From assembly GCA_963708245.1 (NCBI GenBank), contig OY970201.1, positions 620,001 to 684,000 on the forward strand: DNA of 64,000 nt, in the 5' to 3' direction. The notes under the pieces were generated by a model that did no database searches, was not told the origin of the DNA, and worked only from the letters and a program-made list of their open reading frames with translations. This DNA comes from CAVYXK01 sp963708245. Lineage in GTDB: Bacteria; Pseudomonadota; Alphaproteobacteria; Acetobacterales; Acetobacteraceae. The translations under genes were made by a program, and so were the position numbers. Shown here piece after piece: positions 28,466 through 37,999 of this stretch (its first letter is position 1; the number at the start of each line of letters is the position of its first letter).

Positions 28466-28690
28466 ATGTTCGTCCGCGTCAAGAAGATCGGCCCATACGG
28501 GTATCTCTACCTCGTCGAGAACGTCCGCGAGGGCGGGCGCCATGTGCAGCGCATCATCAAGGCGCTCGGCCGGCGCGACGAGATCGAGAACTCCGATCTG
28601 CTTGATGGCCTGATCGCCTCCGCTGTGGAGCTGTCTGCCACTACCAGGATCGAGGAGAGGACCATGGCGATCAAAGGTAAAGGTCTCCTG
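28466..28690 (+). pseudogene. IS1634-type transposase, N-terminal fragment
   Basis: From ATG 28466: FVRVKKIGPYGYLYLVENV, GGRHVQRIIKALGRRDEI and LLDGLIASAVEL, the start of an IS1634-group transposase different from the copy at 2277. It is cut off after about 70 codons by an IS66-type fragment on the other strand. Confidence 0.6.
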
Positions 28691-28875
28691 CACGATCCGC
28701 GCCTTGTCCTCCGCCGACCAGCGCCGCCGTCGCTGCACCCACAGAATCGTGATGCTCTCCGTCTCGACCCCGCGCGAAGCCGGGCGTCATCGCTGGCACC
28801 TCGCTAGTAAAACTTCGCCACCGGGAATACAGAAGCTCGGTGCCAATGCCGTGCTTGCGCGCGATGCCGGCCAAT
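28672..28875 (-). pseudogene. IS66-type OrfA fragments
   Basis: Minus-strand pieces read IARKHGIGTELLY plus RWRSF, then MTPGFARG and, one frame over, ITILWVQRRRRWSAEDKARI. These are the HTH and N-terminal parts of IS66-family OrfA proteins in an unnatural order, so two broken copies seem to be joined here. Confidence 0.5.
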
Positions 28876-28922
28876 GAGGCACCCGGTATCTGGGGTCTCC
28901 GCGACGATCGCTCGGTTCTGAT

Positions 28923-31900
28923 TCACCGGCCAACGGCGGTGCCGCTCGCTTTCGGGGACGTGAGCCCCAGGAACGGCACGCAGGCAGCGAACACGGCGGC
29001 GGGCTCCAGCCCTGTCAGGCATGCGAGCTGCCGATAGCAGTCCTCGGGGCAGACCAGATAGCAAGGACTGCAAGTCATCTTACGACGGATCGCGACAGCA
29101 CGCTTGCCGACGGGCGCCCATTCGGTCGCGTCTACGGAACCGGAGTGGATTCCGATCGTCGGCACCCCAAGTGCGGCCGCGATATGTTTGGGGCCACTAT
29201 CGTTCCCGACGAACAGCGCACAGGCGCCGATGACCGCGGCAAGACCTGTCAGCGGGATCCGGCCGACCAAGGAGCATAGGGCGGCTGGTTCGGCAACGGA
29301 CCCGAGAATCTGCTCGGCAATGTCCTGCTCGTCTTGGCCACCGATCAACACAACCGAGACGCCACAATCGGCTACGAGCATGTCGATCAAATGAGCGAAG
29401 TGGCGGGACGGCCACTGGCGCATGACCGACCCGACGCCCACGTGAACGCAGACGACCGGCTTTTGGAAGAGATGGTGAGTCTCACGAGGCAGGAACTCGA
29501 GATCCTGGTCGCGCGTCGTCGTAGGGAGTAACGATCCTCCCCGATCCGGACTGCTGGCGGTGGCGATCGCTTCCACGAGATTGAGCAGGTCATCACTGAC
29601 GTGGCTCCGTTTGGCCAGCATGCTCTGGTCGACGGCCCACTCTAGCGCGATGTCAAGCCAATCGAAGCGACCCATCGAATCGTAGCCGGCGAGAAACCGC
29701 GCCCCCGTGTATCGCAGCACCTCGCGTGTCTCGAGATGCTTGCGCAGGTCGATCGCGAGGTCAAACTGCTCCGGTTCAAGCCGAGCCCGGAGTGTGGCGA
29801 AATCGCTGGCGCTGAGCGTCATTTGGCCGAGTCCCGATCGCGCATGAAAGAACTCGAACACGATGAATCCATCGACCACACCCATTGTCCGCGCGAAGTC
29901 GCCCACAGTTTGGCTGCATAGTATGGTGACACGCGCGTGAGGAAACAGCTTGCGGAGCCGCTGCAGTGCCGGAACGGCTGTGAGGAAGTCGCCAATGTGA
30001 TCGAGTTTGACCACCAGAATCCGCATGATCTCCTCGCGCGCAAACAGCGGATGCCCAGCACAGACAACCTGAACGGGCTCCTCTTCGGGCGCGAATATGT
30101 CAGTGCCGCGGGCTAGGCATGGGCTCGAGAATGGGTCGCCACGGAGGAAAAGCGGCTGCCATCTCTTTTGGAAGCGGTCCTCGTCAAACTGATCTGGAAG
30201 GCTGCCGCAACTCGCCGCCTCATGATGGGTCAGACTAACGTGGGGCGTATAGACAATGGCATGCCCGGCCTCCCGGGCCCGCAGGCAGAAGTCCAGATCA
30301 TTATTGATGATCTCATGTGCCTCATCGAACCCACCCAGTTCGAGGAACAGTGCTCGGCGGACGAGCATGCAGGCGCCAGTGACCGCGATCACATTTCGTG
30401 TCGTAAGCGCTAGGCCAAAATAGCCAGGATCGTTGGCCTCGTTGAAGCGAAACGCGTGCCGTGCAAGCCCGAGCTCGGCGAGGAACATGCCGGCGTGTTG
30501 GACACGTCCGTCCGGATACAGCAGTTGTGGACCCACAATACCAACTCCCGGATTGGCGAGCTCGTCCAGCATGGTGTCAAGCCAACCAGGCTCCGTGATC
30601 TCAATATCGTCGTTAAGGAACAAGAGAAACTCACCACTTGCCGTCGCGGCACAGAGATTGTTGAATCGCGACCAGTTAAATGCCTGCTCTGTAGTGATGA
30701 CGCGATCTACAACGCCGCGCAGCCACTGCTTCCAGCGTGATTCCGGGTGTGGTGTATTCTCTATGCAGATGATCTCTATTCTTCTTTCTCCTACATACCT
30801 TCGCAGCGTCTCTATGCAGGTCCTGATGTGACCGCCCGCGGCACAGGTCGGAATTATGACTGAGACGAGCCCGGGCAGAGGCTCGGTGCGGCTGAGACGG
30901 TAGCTCCGCGGGACGCGTCCATCGGACACGATCGCGGAGATACCGCGCCGTTTCGCAGCCGCCATCAGCGCGGCGCGCTCGACGTCTGCGCTTTCCTCGC
31001 GTGGTCCACGCCGGCATAGCAGAAGGGGAATGTGTCGGACCCTGCACGCGCTCTCAGTACACCGCAATATCAGGTCATACTCACCACGCGACAACAGCTC
31101 GCTGCAGGCGAAGCCGGTCCGCGCGAGCAGCGACCCACGCGCACACCAAAAGCGGCCAATGTAGTTGGTGTGGAGTAGCAGGTCCGGTGAGAACTCAGGT
31201 TTATGGAATGGCTCCAGCTCACCGCTCGCCGGGCTCACGCGCATTTCGTCGCAGCTGAAGAAGTCAGCGTCGCGGTCGACACCGCTGGCGATTGCCAATT
31301 GGGTGAGAGCATCGGCAGAGGGAAGATCTCCCGGACAGACTAGAACGAACAGTCCATCCGGCGCATCTGCGCCGAATGTGCGCTCAAGGAGGGCCGGTCC
31401 GATGACCTCCACAAGCTCGGTATCCGCGAGCGACCCTACCAGCGTCTCGATGTTGGTATTGTGGGTCACCAGGAAAAGCTGCCATTCCTTGTAAGGTTGA
31501 CTACGCAATGCAGCCAGCGTGGCTGCGGCTGCCTCAATATCAGTCTCTTGCCGCAGTGGCATCAGCAGATGGAACCTCGGCCTCCAAACCATTCGATCCA
31601 GCACGTCCATATGCAGGTCAAACTCGGCTCGTGGCATTCGACGACGAATACGGAAATGACTCTCGTCGCCCTCTGGCAGGCGCACCGTAAAGCTGAATGC
31701 CCGCTCATCCGTCTCGCCGTTGCGTGCTGCGACGCGGATCGTCGCCGTGTGCAAGCCTTCCTTGAGCATCCGCGGTGGGCAATTGAACAGATAGCCACTG
31801 CGCAGAGACTCAGGCCAGTCTGGCAGCGCGGCTGCGACATCCTGGCGCGAGATACCATAATACGCTCTACCGACCGGCCGACCGTCGATGAGCACGGTGA

Positions 31901-32111
31901 TCGAACTCAATCCCGGCTTGTGCCACGGCCCATCCGGAGATGGTGAGTCGCCCGACGATCGGCTTTGACGCAGCGGCATTGACGACGTGCGGCAAGTCGA
32001 GTTCGCTGCGAACGCCTGTCGACGGCGCGGGCGAGGTCTGGTCAAGCGAAATCGCTTGCGGGGCCTCTTCGACCGCACATAGTTGTTGCATGAGGGCCTG
32101 TGTACGGCCAA
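28923..32111 (-). CDS. Glycosyltransferase fusion: two GT2 domains plus GT9 heptosyltransferase-like domain
   Basis: A 1062-codon frame. True homology begins about 65 codons in (LSSITVLIDGRPVGRAYYG), continuing the repeat protein encoded upstream, so the two frames were one gene. Domains: a 'ReDV' repeat; a divergent GT2-like domain (FHLLMPLRQETD); a GT2 domain (LVSVIIPTCAAG; FLLFLNDDIEITEPGW with a DxD-like site; LDFCLRAREAGH); a GT9 domain (MRILVVKLDHIGDFLTAVPA and LFVGNDSGPKHIAAALGVPT). It would assemble LPS or capsule oligosaccharide at the membrane. A 1-nt shift near 31912 separates it from its N-terminal part at 31867-33255. Confidence 0.78.
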   Translation of the reverse strand: MAVHRPSCNNYVRSKRPRKRFRLTRPRPRRRQAFAANSTCRTSSMPLRQSRSSGDSPSPDGPWHKPGLSSITVLIDGRPVGRAYYGISRQDVAAALPDWPESLRSGYLFNCPPRMLKEGLHTATIRVAARNGETDERAFSFTVRLPEGDESHFRIRRRMPRAEFDLHMDVLDRMVWRPRFHLLMPLRQETDIEAAAATLAALRSQPYKEWQLFLVTHNTNIETLVGSLADTELVEVIGPALLERTFGADAPDGLFVLVCPGDLPSADALTQLAIASGVDRDADFFSCDEMRVSPASGELEPFHKPEFSPDLLLHTNYIGRFWCARGSLLARTGFACSELLSRGEYDLILRCTESACRVRHIPLLLCRRGPREESADVERAALMAAAKRRGISAIVSDGRVPRSYRLSRTEPLPGLVSVIIPTCAAGGHIRTCIETLRRYVGERRIEIICIENTPHPESRWKQWLRGVVDRVITTEQAFNWSRFNNLCAATASGEFLLFLNDDIEITEPGWLDTMLDELANPGVGIVGPQLLYPDGRVQHAGMFLAELGLARHAFRFNEANDPGYFGLALTTRNVIAVTGACMLVRRALFLELGGFDEAHEIINNDLDFCLRAREAGHAIVYTPHVSLTHHEAASCGSLPDQFDEDRFQKRWQPLFLRGDPFSSPCLARGTDIFAPEEEPVQVVCAGHPLFAREEIMRILVVKLDHIGDFLTAVPALQRLRKLFPHARVTILCSQTVGDFARTMGVVDGFIVFEFFHARSGLGQMTLSASDFATLRARLEPEQFDLAIDLRKHLETREVLRYTGARFLAGYDSMGRFDWLDIALEWAVDQSMLAKRSHVSDDLLNLVEAIATASSPDRGGSLLPTTTRDQDLEFLPRETHHLFQKPVVCVHVGVGSVMRQWPSRHFAHLIDMLVADCGVSVVLIGGQDEQDIAEQILGSVAEPAALCSLVGRIPLTGLAAVIGACALFVGNDSGPKHIAAALGVPTIGIHSGSVDATEWAPVGKRAVAIRRKMTCSPCYLVCPEDCYRQLACLTGLEPAAVFAACVPFLGLTSPKASGTAVGR

Positions 32112-33255
32112 GGGCGCTGCGCGCGACGAGGCGCACTGAGCAATTGGCGCCCTTCGGTACGACCCGCTCCACCTTCAATTGGAATCCCGAACGCCGAGCC
32201 AGAGGGATTCCTGGGAACTGGCGTCCGACATCCTCACGCGGGTGCCCAAGGTCCGCATCTCCGAGATGGGTGTCATCGAGGAATAGGCTCACCTCAGTGA
32301 CACCTGCGGCACACACCGCCCAACCACTGACCGTAAGGATGCCGGAGGCGGACAGCGTCGCCAGGTCGCAATGCAGTTTAACTGGTGGACCGCTACCCAA
32401 CGTCGGACCCAGAGGTTGGGAAACCGCCCGGGCTTGCGTCGTCGGCGATGAGCTATCCGCCTCTGCTTCGATCGGGGTGGACGACGTGGGCGGCTCGTCA
32501 ACGGTCACGACCGTTTCGAGTGCAACTCCGCCTTCCGCGATCGCCTGGAGAACCACCCGTTCGTTTGGACGCCCGCGGGACCGTCTCTCGGCAAACGCAA
32601 AGCCCGACCGGGCCGCCTCCAGATAGACGGGGTGGGCCCGTTGCACATCTTCGCGCGGGAGCCCGATGCGAGCGACGCCCAACTTGCCTTTATCTAAGTG
32701 TACCTGCACGGTGACCATCCGCGAGCGCGCCACCACCCAGCCCAAGATGCTTAGGTCGCCGACGCTATCGCGCCTCGCACGGTCGACGAACACGCGGATC
32801 GGAGGCTCAGGCGGCGTGCTGGACGTAGCAGCCCGTACCGCCTCACCTGTGATAGAGGTGATGGATGCTGCAGACCTTTTCAAATCGTAGACCAGCGTCG
32901 CGGGCTCAGAGATATATTTCTCCTCCGGCAGCCGTACTTCGATGGCGATAGGCGTCCGCACCTCCATTGTCGCCTTTGCCTTTGCGAGGATGAAGACGAA
33001 CCCAACGCCCACCGAGGCCTGCCAGTTCGGCGGCGTGGGGCCACAACACATCCGGCAAACCGTTTCCCCGCCCGCAACAAGAGAAACCTCCGACGCCGGC
33101 ACAGCACTCACAACTCGGCCACGCACATGCAGGTCAAGCCGACCGTCGACTTCCCCGATGTATACAAACGGATCGATCTCGACGCGAGCATCCGTTGGGG
33201 AGGAGTCACTCACCGTCGGCGTTGTATCGTCTTCTGCTTGATCAAGTATGTCCAT
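31867..33255 (-). CDS. N-terminal repeat part of the split glycosyltransferase
   Basis: 462 codons with three copies of a roughly 60-residue beta-rich unit, the first of them degenerate. The pattern is GxLxxxGWxVxxxxxxxVxxxLDxxxLGxAxxGxPReDVxxxxP; examples are SILGWVVARSRMVTVQV, GLPREDVQRAHPVYLEA, TVSGWAVCAAGVTEVSLFL and GHPREDVGRQFPG. A fourth copy starts at RLTISGWAVAQAG and is broken by the frameshift near 31912, continuing in the other frame. These units often precede GT2 domains in Acetobacteraceae and may bind glycans. Without the shift the whole gene spans 28923-33255, about 1440 residues. Confidence 0.7.
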   Translation of the reverse strand: MDILDQAEDDTTPTVSDSSPTDARVEIDPFVYIGEVDGRLDLHVRGRVVSAVPASEVSLVAGGETVCRMCCGPTPPNWQASVGVGFVFILAKAKATMEVRTPIAIEVRLPEEKYISEPATLVYDLKRSAASITSITGEAVRAATSSTPPEPPIRVFVDRARRDSVGDLSILGWVVARSRMVTVQVHLDKGKLGVARIGLPREDVQRAHPVYLEAARSGFAFAERRSRGRPNERVVLQAIAEGGVALETVVTVDEPPTSSTPIEAEADSSSPTTQARAVSQPLGPTLGSGPPVKLHCDLATLSASGILTVSGWAVCAAGVTEVSLFLDDTHLGDADLGHPREDVGRQFPGIPLARRSGFQLKVERVVPKGANCSVRLVARSALGRTQALMQQLCAVEEAPQAISLDQTSPAPSTGVRSELDLPHVVNAAASKPIVGRLTISGWAVAQAGIEFDHRAHRRSAGR

Positions 33256-33643
33256 CGCGATAGGATTCGGTTCGCCGGTATCGCCTATGTCGGGGCCAAT
33301 CGAAGCTCGTATCCTTAGACTCCCCTAGCCAAAAATTCAAGCCGGCGTCGAAGGAAGGTTTTGTTCGTCAGGTCCGTTGTCGCCGCCAGAGTTCCCGAAA
33401 GGCGCGGCATCGACTGCCGCTGTTCGCGAGCCCTGAAAGGTATCCAGACCGACGAAAGCTTCGCTATTCTCCTGCACGGCTCGTCCTCGCTATGTGTTGA
33501 GGCCCTACGCTCACACGTCCAGCGCAACCCTCGCTCGTCACATACCGCAGGGACGAGCCACCCGTCTGGCCACGAACAATGACATATTGAGATCGATCGA
33601 ACGTCCGCAAGGCGGCCGCCGGACGCTTACGTTGGGGCTCAGG
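33256..33643. other. Gene-free stretch
   Basis: No supported gene. It likely holds the promoter of the split glycosyltransferase gene at its left end. Confidence 0.4.
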
Positions 33644-34363
33644 TCAGCCTCTCGAGGCTTCGACCAGTTCCCGATACAGTGAGATATCCTCCAGCAGCAG
33701 GCCATTCAGCAATCTTTCTTGGCGGTAGCTTAGCGGATCTAGGCTGTAGTACGTCACGTTCGAGCGGGGCACTTTTCGAGCAAAGCGACTGTCCCGAAAT
33801 CTGGCCTTCGCGATCTCATCTTCCATTGTCTCGGTTGTAAGAATTGCCGAGTACGTTTCACGTAAGAAGATCATCCTTTCCGTGACAGCGATGTCTCTCC
33901 AGGGTGCCTTGGTTCCAAACAGCGTTTTTGACTGTGGATTTTCGAAGAAGTCTAACTCCTCGTCTTCTGCAACGTCTAGGAAGTAGCCAACGGAGGTGTT
34001 CAGCTTTCGCTTGATGCCAATCAGAAAGTCATCGTTCGGGTCTGCATTACGTAGGTGGCTCACGTGGGAAAAGAACTGCCCCAGTGGATCACGCATTATC
34101 GAGACAGCGTGTATATCTGACCAGGCAAAATAATCGATATAATCTATGGGCAGATGTCCTCCAACCACATCGAACTCGAGAAGATGGCCCATCGCTTCGT
34201 TTGTGGGGCTAGGTAACATCAGGCTCTCGATATGCTCGCAGCAGTTTTGCTCCCCATAGATGCGGCTGAACCACTCGAGAAGAGACGTCCCGCCCGTCTT
34301 TGGTATATGTACAAAGAAGATTTTTGCCGGAACGCTTAAGGACTGGAACCTCTCTGAGATCAT
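33644..34363 (-). CDS. Sulfotransferase family protein
   Basis: A 239-residue protein with the PAPS 5'-phosphosulfate loop FFVHIPKTGGTSLLEWF near residue 15 and a 3'-phosphate binding stretch VSIMRDPLGQFFSHVSHL near residue 90, typical of carbohydrate sulfotransferases. It would move sulfate from PAPS to a sugar hydroxyl of a surface glycan. Length is normal and no frameshift is seen. GC content is lower than the flanks, and it sits in the surface-polysaccharide block, suggesting sulfated exopolysaccharide. Confidence 0.8.
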   Translation of the reverse strand: MISERFQSLSVPAKIFFVHIPKTGGTSLLEWFSRIYGEQNCCEHIESLMLPSPTNEAMGHLLEFDVVGGHLPIDYIDYFAWSDIHAVSIMRDPLGQFFSHVSHLRNADPNDDFLIGIKRKLNTSVGYFLDVAEDEELDFFENPQSKTLFGTKAPWRDIAVTERMIFLRETYSAILTTETMEDEIAKARFRDSRFARKVPRSNVTYYSLDPLSYRQERLLNGLLLEDISLYRELVEASRG

Positions 34364-34380
34364 GCCCGAGCACCGTTTCC

Positions 34381-35080
34381 TCAGTGGACCTTTTGACGTA
34401 TCCCGCGGTGAGGGTCAAGGGAATTGCAGCCCTGGTCAAGCCCTGGTCTGGTTCCGCGACGACACCCCGTACAATGCAAGGAGGAGCGGGCGCTTCGGCT
34501 CACACGAGCCCGGCGCCTCATCCAGCCCCGGCGCGTCATCGATGGTGACGAAGCCGGGAGCCTCTCCACCGGTCGTATGTGGTCGTAGCGTGGCAACACC
34601 GCGCTGTGCCATTCCTGGTTCGTTCCATCCTCGCTGCTCCCTCGGCCGGAGCATGGTCTCGGACACGGCGGGCCAGCAACCGCGTGGTCCAGAGTTGGTG
34701 CAAGTATACCACGTCCTTGGCCTTTTGGCAGGCCGCGACACCAGCCACGTCCGCTCTTCCAACGTGATCTCGGGTTGTTTCCCGGGCGGAGGGCTGTCAT
34801 CGAGCTCTGCCATCGCCGAACCTACTCGTGCGCGCCAGGTAACGCTGGACGGTCTGGTGCGTCACTCTGACCGCTCGCCCGACCACATAGTGCGACGGAT
34901 CGTCCTAGCAGCGCAGCAGGATCTGAGCGTACTCCGCTTGGCTTGCTCCGGCCCGACAATACAGCATCTGAGGGCGTCGAAGGAATCATTTCATGGGTTC
35001 GATGTACTAGGCTGCGCGGGATCCACCTCTAGTTCCAGGGACTTGCTCGACAGATGGCTGAACAATCCACTCTCTGTTGA
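34381..35080 (-). pseudogene. IS630-family transposase remnant
   Basis: Pieces in different minus-strand frames match an IS630-type transposase: EITLEERTWLVS, QLWTTRLLARRVRDHAPAEG, FVTIDDAPGLDE and, upstream, VRVTHQTVQRYLA. The C-terminal DDE part is absent. Several frameshifts. Confidence 0.55.
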
Positions 35081-35173
35081 GAAATGCCGATTGTAGAATG
35101 GATCGTGCTGAACAGCATCCCCCCACCGAGTCAGCATCGTCTGCTCCTCGTGAACAAAGCGGGCTAGGTTAGA

Positions 35174-37504
35174 TCAACTCATATCGTCGCCGCGGCTGGC
35201 CAACTCATGGTGCTCGGCCATCACAGCGGGCGTCCAGATGACCCGATATCCACTCTTTCGCAGCTTTAGACACAAATCGAGGTCGTTATAGGCAACAGCG
35301 AGATCGAGCTCATCGAATCCCCCCACCTCTCGAAACGCGTCCGCGCGACAGACCATCAGCGCGGCCGTCACGGCGGAGAGCTCCTGCGCACAGATACCTC
35401 GACCCATGAACCCTGGATCATCCGCCTTCAGTCCGCGATAGGCATGATCTCCGACCCCGCTGACACCCAGAATGACACCACCATGCTGCACAGTTTGGTC
35501 GGGATATAGCAGTTTTGCACCAACCGCGCCTACCCGTGGATCGGCCAGCGCCTCGTCAACCAGAAGCCTCAGCCAGTTCTTCTTGTCAACAAAGACGTCG
35601 TTGTTCATGAACAGAAGGAACTTTGCCCTGGTCTGCTTTGCAGCAATGTTGTTGAGTCTCGAATAGTTGAACGGCTCCCTGACTTCTAGGACACGGACAT
35701 TGTTCACCTTTGTAGCATAGCTTCGGAACCTGGCCACACTTGGATCTGTCGACCAGTTGTCGACGAGTATGACCTCATAGTTCTTGTACTCGGTATTCGT
35801 GAGTACCTTGTCCAGACATCTCTTAGTTACGTCTAAATTATCCCGAAATGGAATTATAATACAGACTTTCGGTTGGGTCGTAAAATTCCAGTTGACTTGA
35901 TAGGTCGTAGCTCCCAAGAGCGAGGATACTGTGACATCATATCCTTTTCGTTTGAGATGGTCACGCACGGCAGCTGCGCCCGCCGCGACGGCATAGGATT
36001 TCGAATCGATAGTCGAGGCCGTTGAGCCTGGCGTCTTACGCCAGTGGTAGATGATCTCGGGGACATGATGGATTTCCTCGGGATCGAGAGCTTCGGACAG
36101 GCGAAGCACCAGGTCGTGATCTTGCGCGCCATCATACCTCTTAGCCAACGGGCCTGCCTTGGCCATAGCTTCTGCCGATATCATTAAGAAGTGACACAGA
36201 TAGTTTTGACTGAGAAGAAGCCTGTAGTTCCAGTCCGGCTTGAGGTTTGGTTCCGAGAACCGCCCATAATCATCGATTTTATCTTCGTCAGAGTAGAGTA
36301 ATTTTGCCCCGGTGCGCAACGCGGCATCCACCATGATCTCGACAGCTACATCAGCTAGCAAATCGTCATGGTCAAACAGGGCGATATACTTACCCTTAGC
36401 GGCGGCGATCGCCGCGTTCGTAGCGGCGCTGATCCCGCCATTCTTGCGCAGATAAATGGCGCGAATGCGAGGGTCACGCGCGCAGAATGCCGCGATCGCA
36501 GCGCTCAGCGCTTTGGATCTGCTATTGTCGTCAACCAGCAGCAATTCCCAGTTTGCGTAGGTCTGGGTCAGCACGGACTCCACCGCTGCCGTAAAGTCAT
36601 CGAGGCGCGGTCTGTAGACGGGGCAGAGGATGCTCACGAGCGGGCTGCTGGCCTTGTCCACGGCGCGGTTTACGAGACTTCGGCGAAGGCGAAGAACCCT
36701 TTGGTAGTCCCGCGCCCAGACGTCATAATCGGCTAAGGTCAGGACATCGTTCGTAAGCAGCGAGCGCAGCTCTCGCTTCATTCGCCATAATTGTGTGCCG
36801 ATAGCATCGATTGCGGTATGAAACTGAGCCAACCTTGTGACGACAGATTGAGCTGGAAACTCGAAGGTGAGAGGGCTTTTTGGCAGCTCCACTCGGTGCG
36901 GGGCCACGTAAAAGCCAAACTCATATTGTTTACCATCGCGATAACGCACCGGCGGTGTGAAGCTGAAGCCGCAATTCGGGTCGCACTCCATTGCCTTCGC
37001 AACATCTGGGCGGCACCGATCAGCTCTTACCCGCCCGATTTCGACACCCGTGTGCGTTATAATCACGTCGCTACCGCCGAGCCTGCGGCCGGTTTCATAG
37101 TCTTCGGTCACCACCCAACCGCATAGTGCACCACTCTCCAGGCCATCGACGGACCCGTGCACCTGAGGCGGAGGAAGCATCATCCGAAATTTCTTGGACT
37201 TGGAGACCGTGCCGTCCCCGTTTGTATGGCTGAGGCACTCGCCGTTGTCGAATCGCATCGAGATCTCGTGCGACTGTCCATCCAGGAAAGCGATCGGAAG
37301 GCGATAGTTAAATCCAGCTTTTGCAGTCGGTAGATTGATCTCGGCCAAGTCAGGACGATCGATGCTACAAATACAATTCGCTATGGGTTTGCCATCTACG
37401 AAAACGAAAAGCACGGCAGGATCGGTTCGGCCATTGACCGCCCACCCAGTTACTATGCCGTCCACAATTCTGTCGACGTACCCTTGTGGCGTGATTGGCG
37501 GCAC
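35174..37504 (-). CDS. Glycosyltransferase with two GT2 domains
   Basis: 776 residues from GTG 37504, chosen because GGAGAGG lies 7 nt upstream; an earlier GTG at 37537 lacks this. Residues 1-200 are two beta-rich units (DRIVDGIVTGWAV, LESGALCGWVV). The first GT2 domain starts SPLVSILCPVYRPRLDDF, with IALFDHDDLLA and YSDEDKI as metal/nucleotide sites. The second GT2 domain starts KVCIIIPFRDNLDVTKRCL, with FLLFMNNDVFV and NDLDLCLKLRKSGYRV. It resembles O-antigen and rhamnan-type dual glycosyltransferases that extend a polysaccharide on the cytoplasmic side of the inner membrane. Complete. Confidence 0.85.
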   Translation of the reverse strand: MPPITPQGYVDRIVDGIVTGWAVNGRTDPAVLFVFVDGKPIANCICSIDRPDLAEINLPTAKAGFNYRLPIAFLDGQSHEISMRFDNGECLSHTNGDGTVSKSKKFRMMLPPPQVHGSVDGLESGALCGWVVTEDYETGRRLGGSDVIITHTGVEIGRVRADRCRPDVAKAMECDPNCGFSFTPPVRYRDGKQYEFGFYVAPHRVELPKSPLTFEFPAQSVVTRLAQFHTAIDAIGTQLWRMKRELRSLLTNDVLTLADYDVWARDYQRVLRLRRSLVNRAVDKASSPLVSILCPVYRPRLDDFTAAVESVLTQTYANWELLLVDDNSRSKALSAAIAAFCARDPRIRAIYLRKNGGISAATNAAIAAAKGKYIALFDHDDLLADVAVEIMVDAALRTGAKLLYSDEDKIDDYGRFSEPNLKPDWNYRLLLSQNYLCHFLMISAEAMAKAGPLAKRYDGAQDHDLVLRLSEALDPEEIHHVPEIIYHWRKTPGSTASTIDSKSYAVAAGAAAVRDHLKRKGYDVTVSSLLGATTYQVNWNFTTQPKVCIIIPFRDNLDVTKRCLDKVLTNTEYKNYEVILVDNWSTDPSVARFRSYATKVNNVRVLEVREPFNYSRLNNIAAKQTRAKFLLFMNNDVFVDKKNWLRLLVDEALADPRVGAVGAKLLYPDQTVQHGGVILGVSGVGDHAYRGLKADDPGFMGRGICAQELSAVTAALMVCRADAFREVGGFDELDLAVAYNDLDLCLKLRKSGYRVIWTPAVMAEHHELASRGDDMS

Positions 37505-37794
37505 CTTGGAACCTCTCCAACTCGATCGATGCGTCACGAGATGACCTAGCTCGGTTAGAAGTGACGAAAGGCACTCGTCTTACCGGCCCGGCCATCGGTA
37601 ATCTAATATATTCCCTCGTAGGCGGGGTTCTTGTCAAACTGGGGTGGGGCGGAGGATGACGCCACGCGTCGTCAGGAGTCTCGGGGCCGAGAGCCGCTGG
37701 TACCTACGGGTTCTCTGAAGTGCACTCCCGCGCCAAATCAGGCAGTTGGCAAACCGGTGCAGAACTGGCCAATGCCAGCAGTTCCCACAGCCGG

Positions 37795-37935
37795 GAGATA
37801 CCCTTCGCACCAATCACTCCGAGTTCGGCGAGGTGACCTTCGCCACCAGTTGCGAGACCGTCAGTTCACCTCACGTCGCCTCAAGAGCAACTTTCGCTTT
37901 AAATTCACCCGAGTAGCGCTTCCGCTTCCCACTCA
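37795..37935 (-). pseudogene. IS3-type OrfA N-terminal remnant
   Basis: Minus strand reads MSGKRKRYSGEFKAKVALEA, a stop, then GELTVSQLVAK, the start of an IS3-family OrfA. A terminus-like TGTCCGAATTCCGGGGACCA lies at about 37976-37995. Little else of the element remains. Confidence 0.55.
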
Positions 37936-37999
37936 TCGGGTCCGTCCTTCTCAGGGCGAACCAAGCTTAACCACCTGTCCGAATTCCGGGGACCACCTC

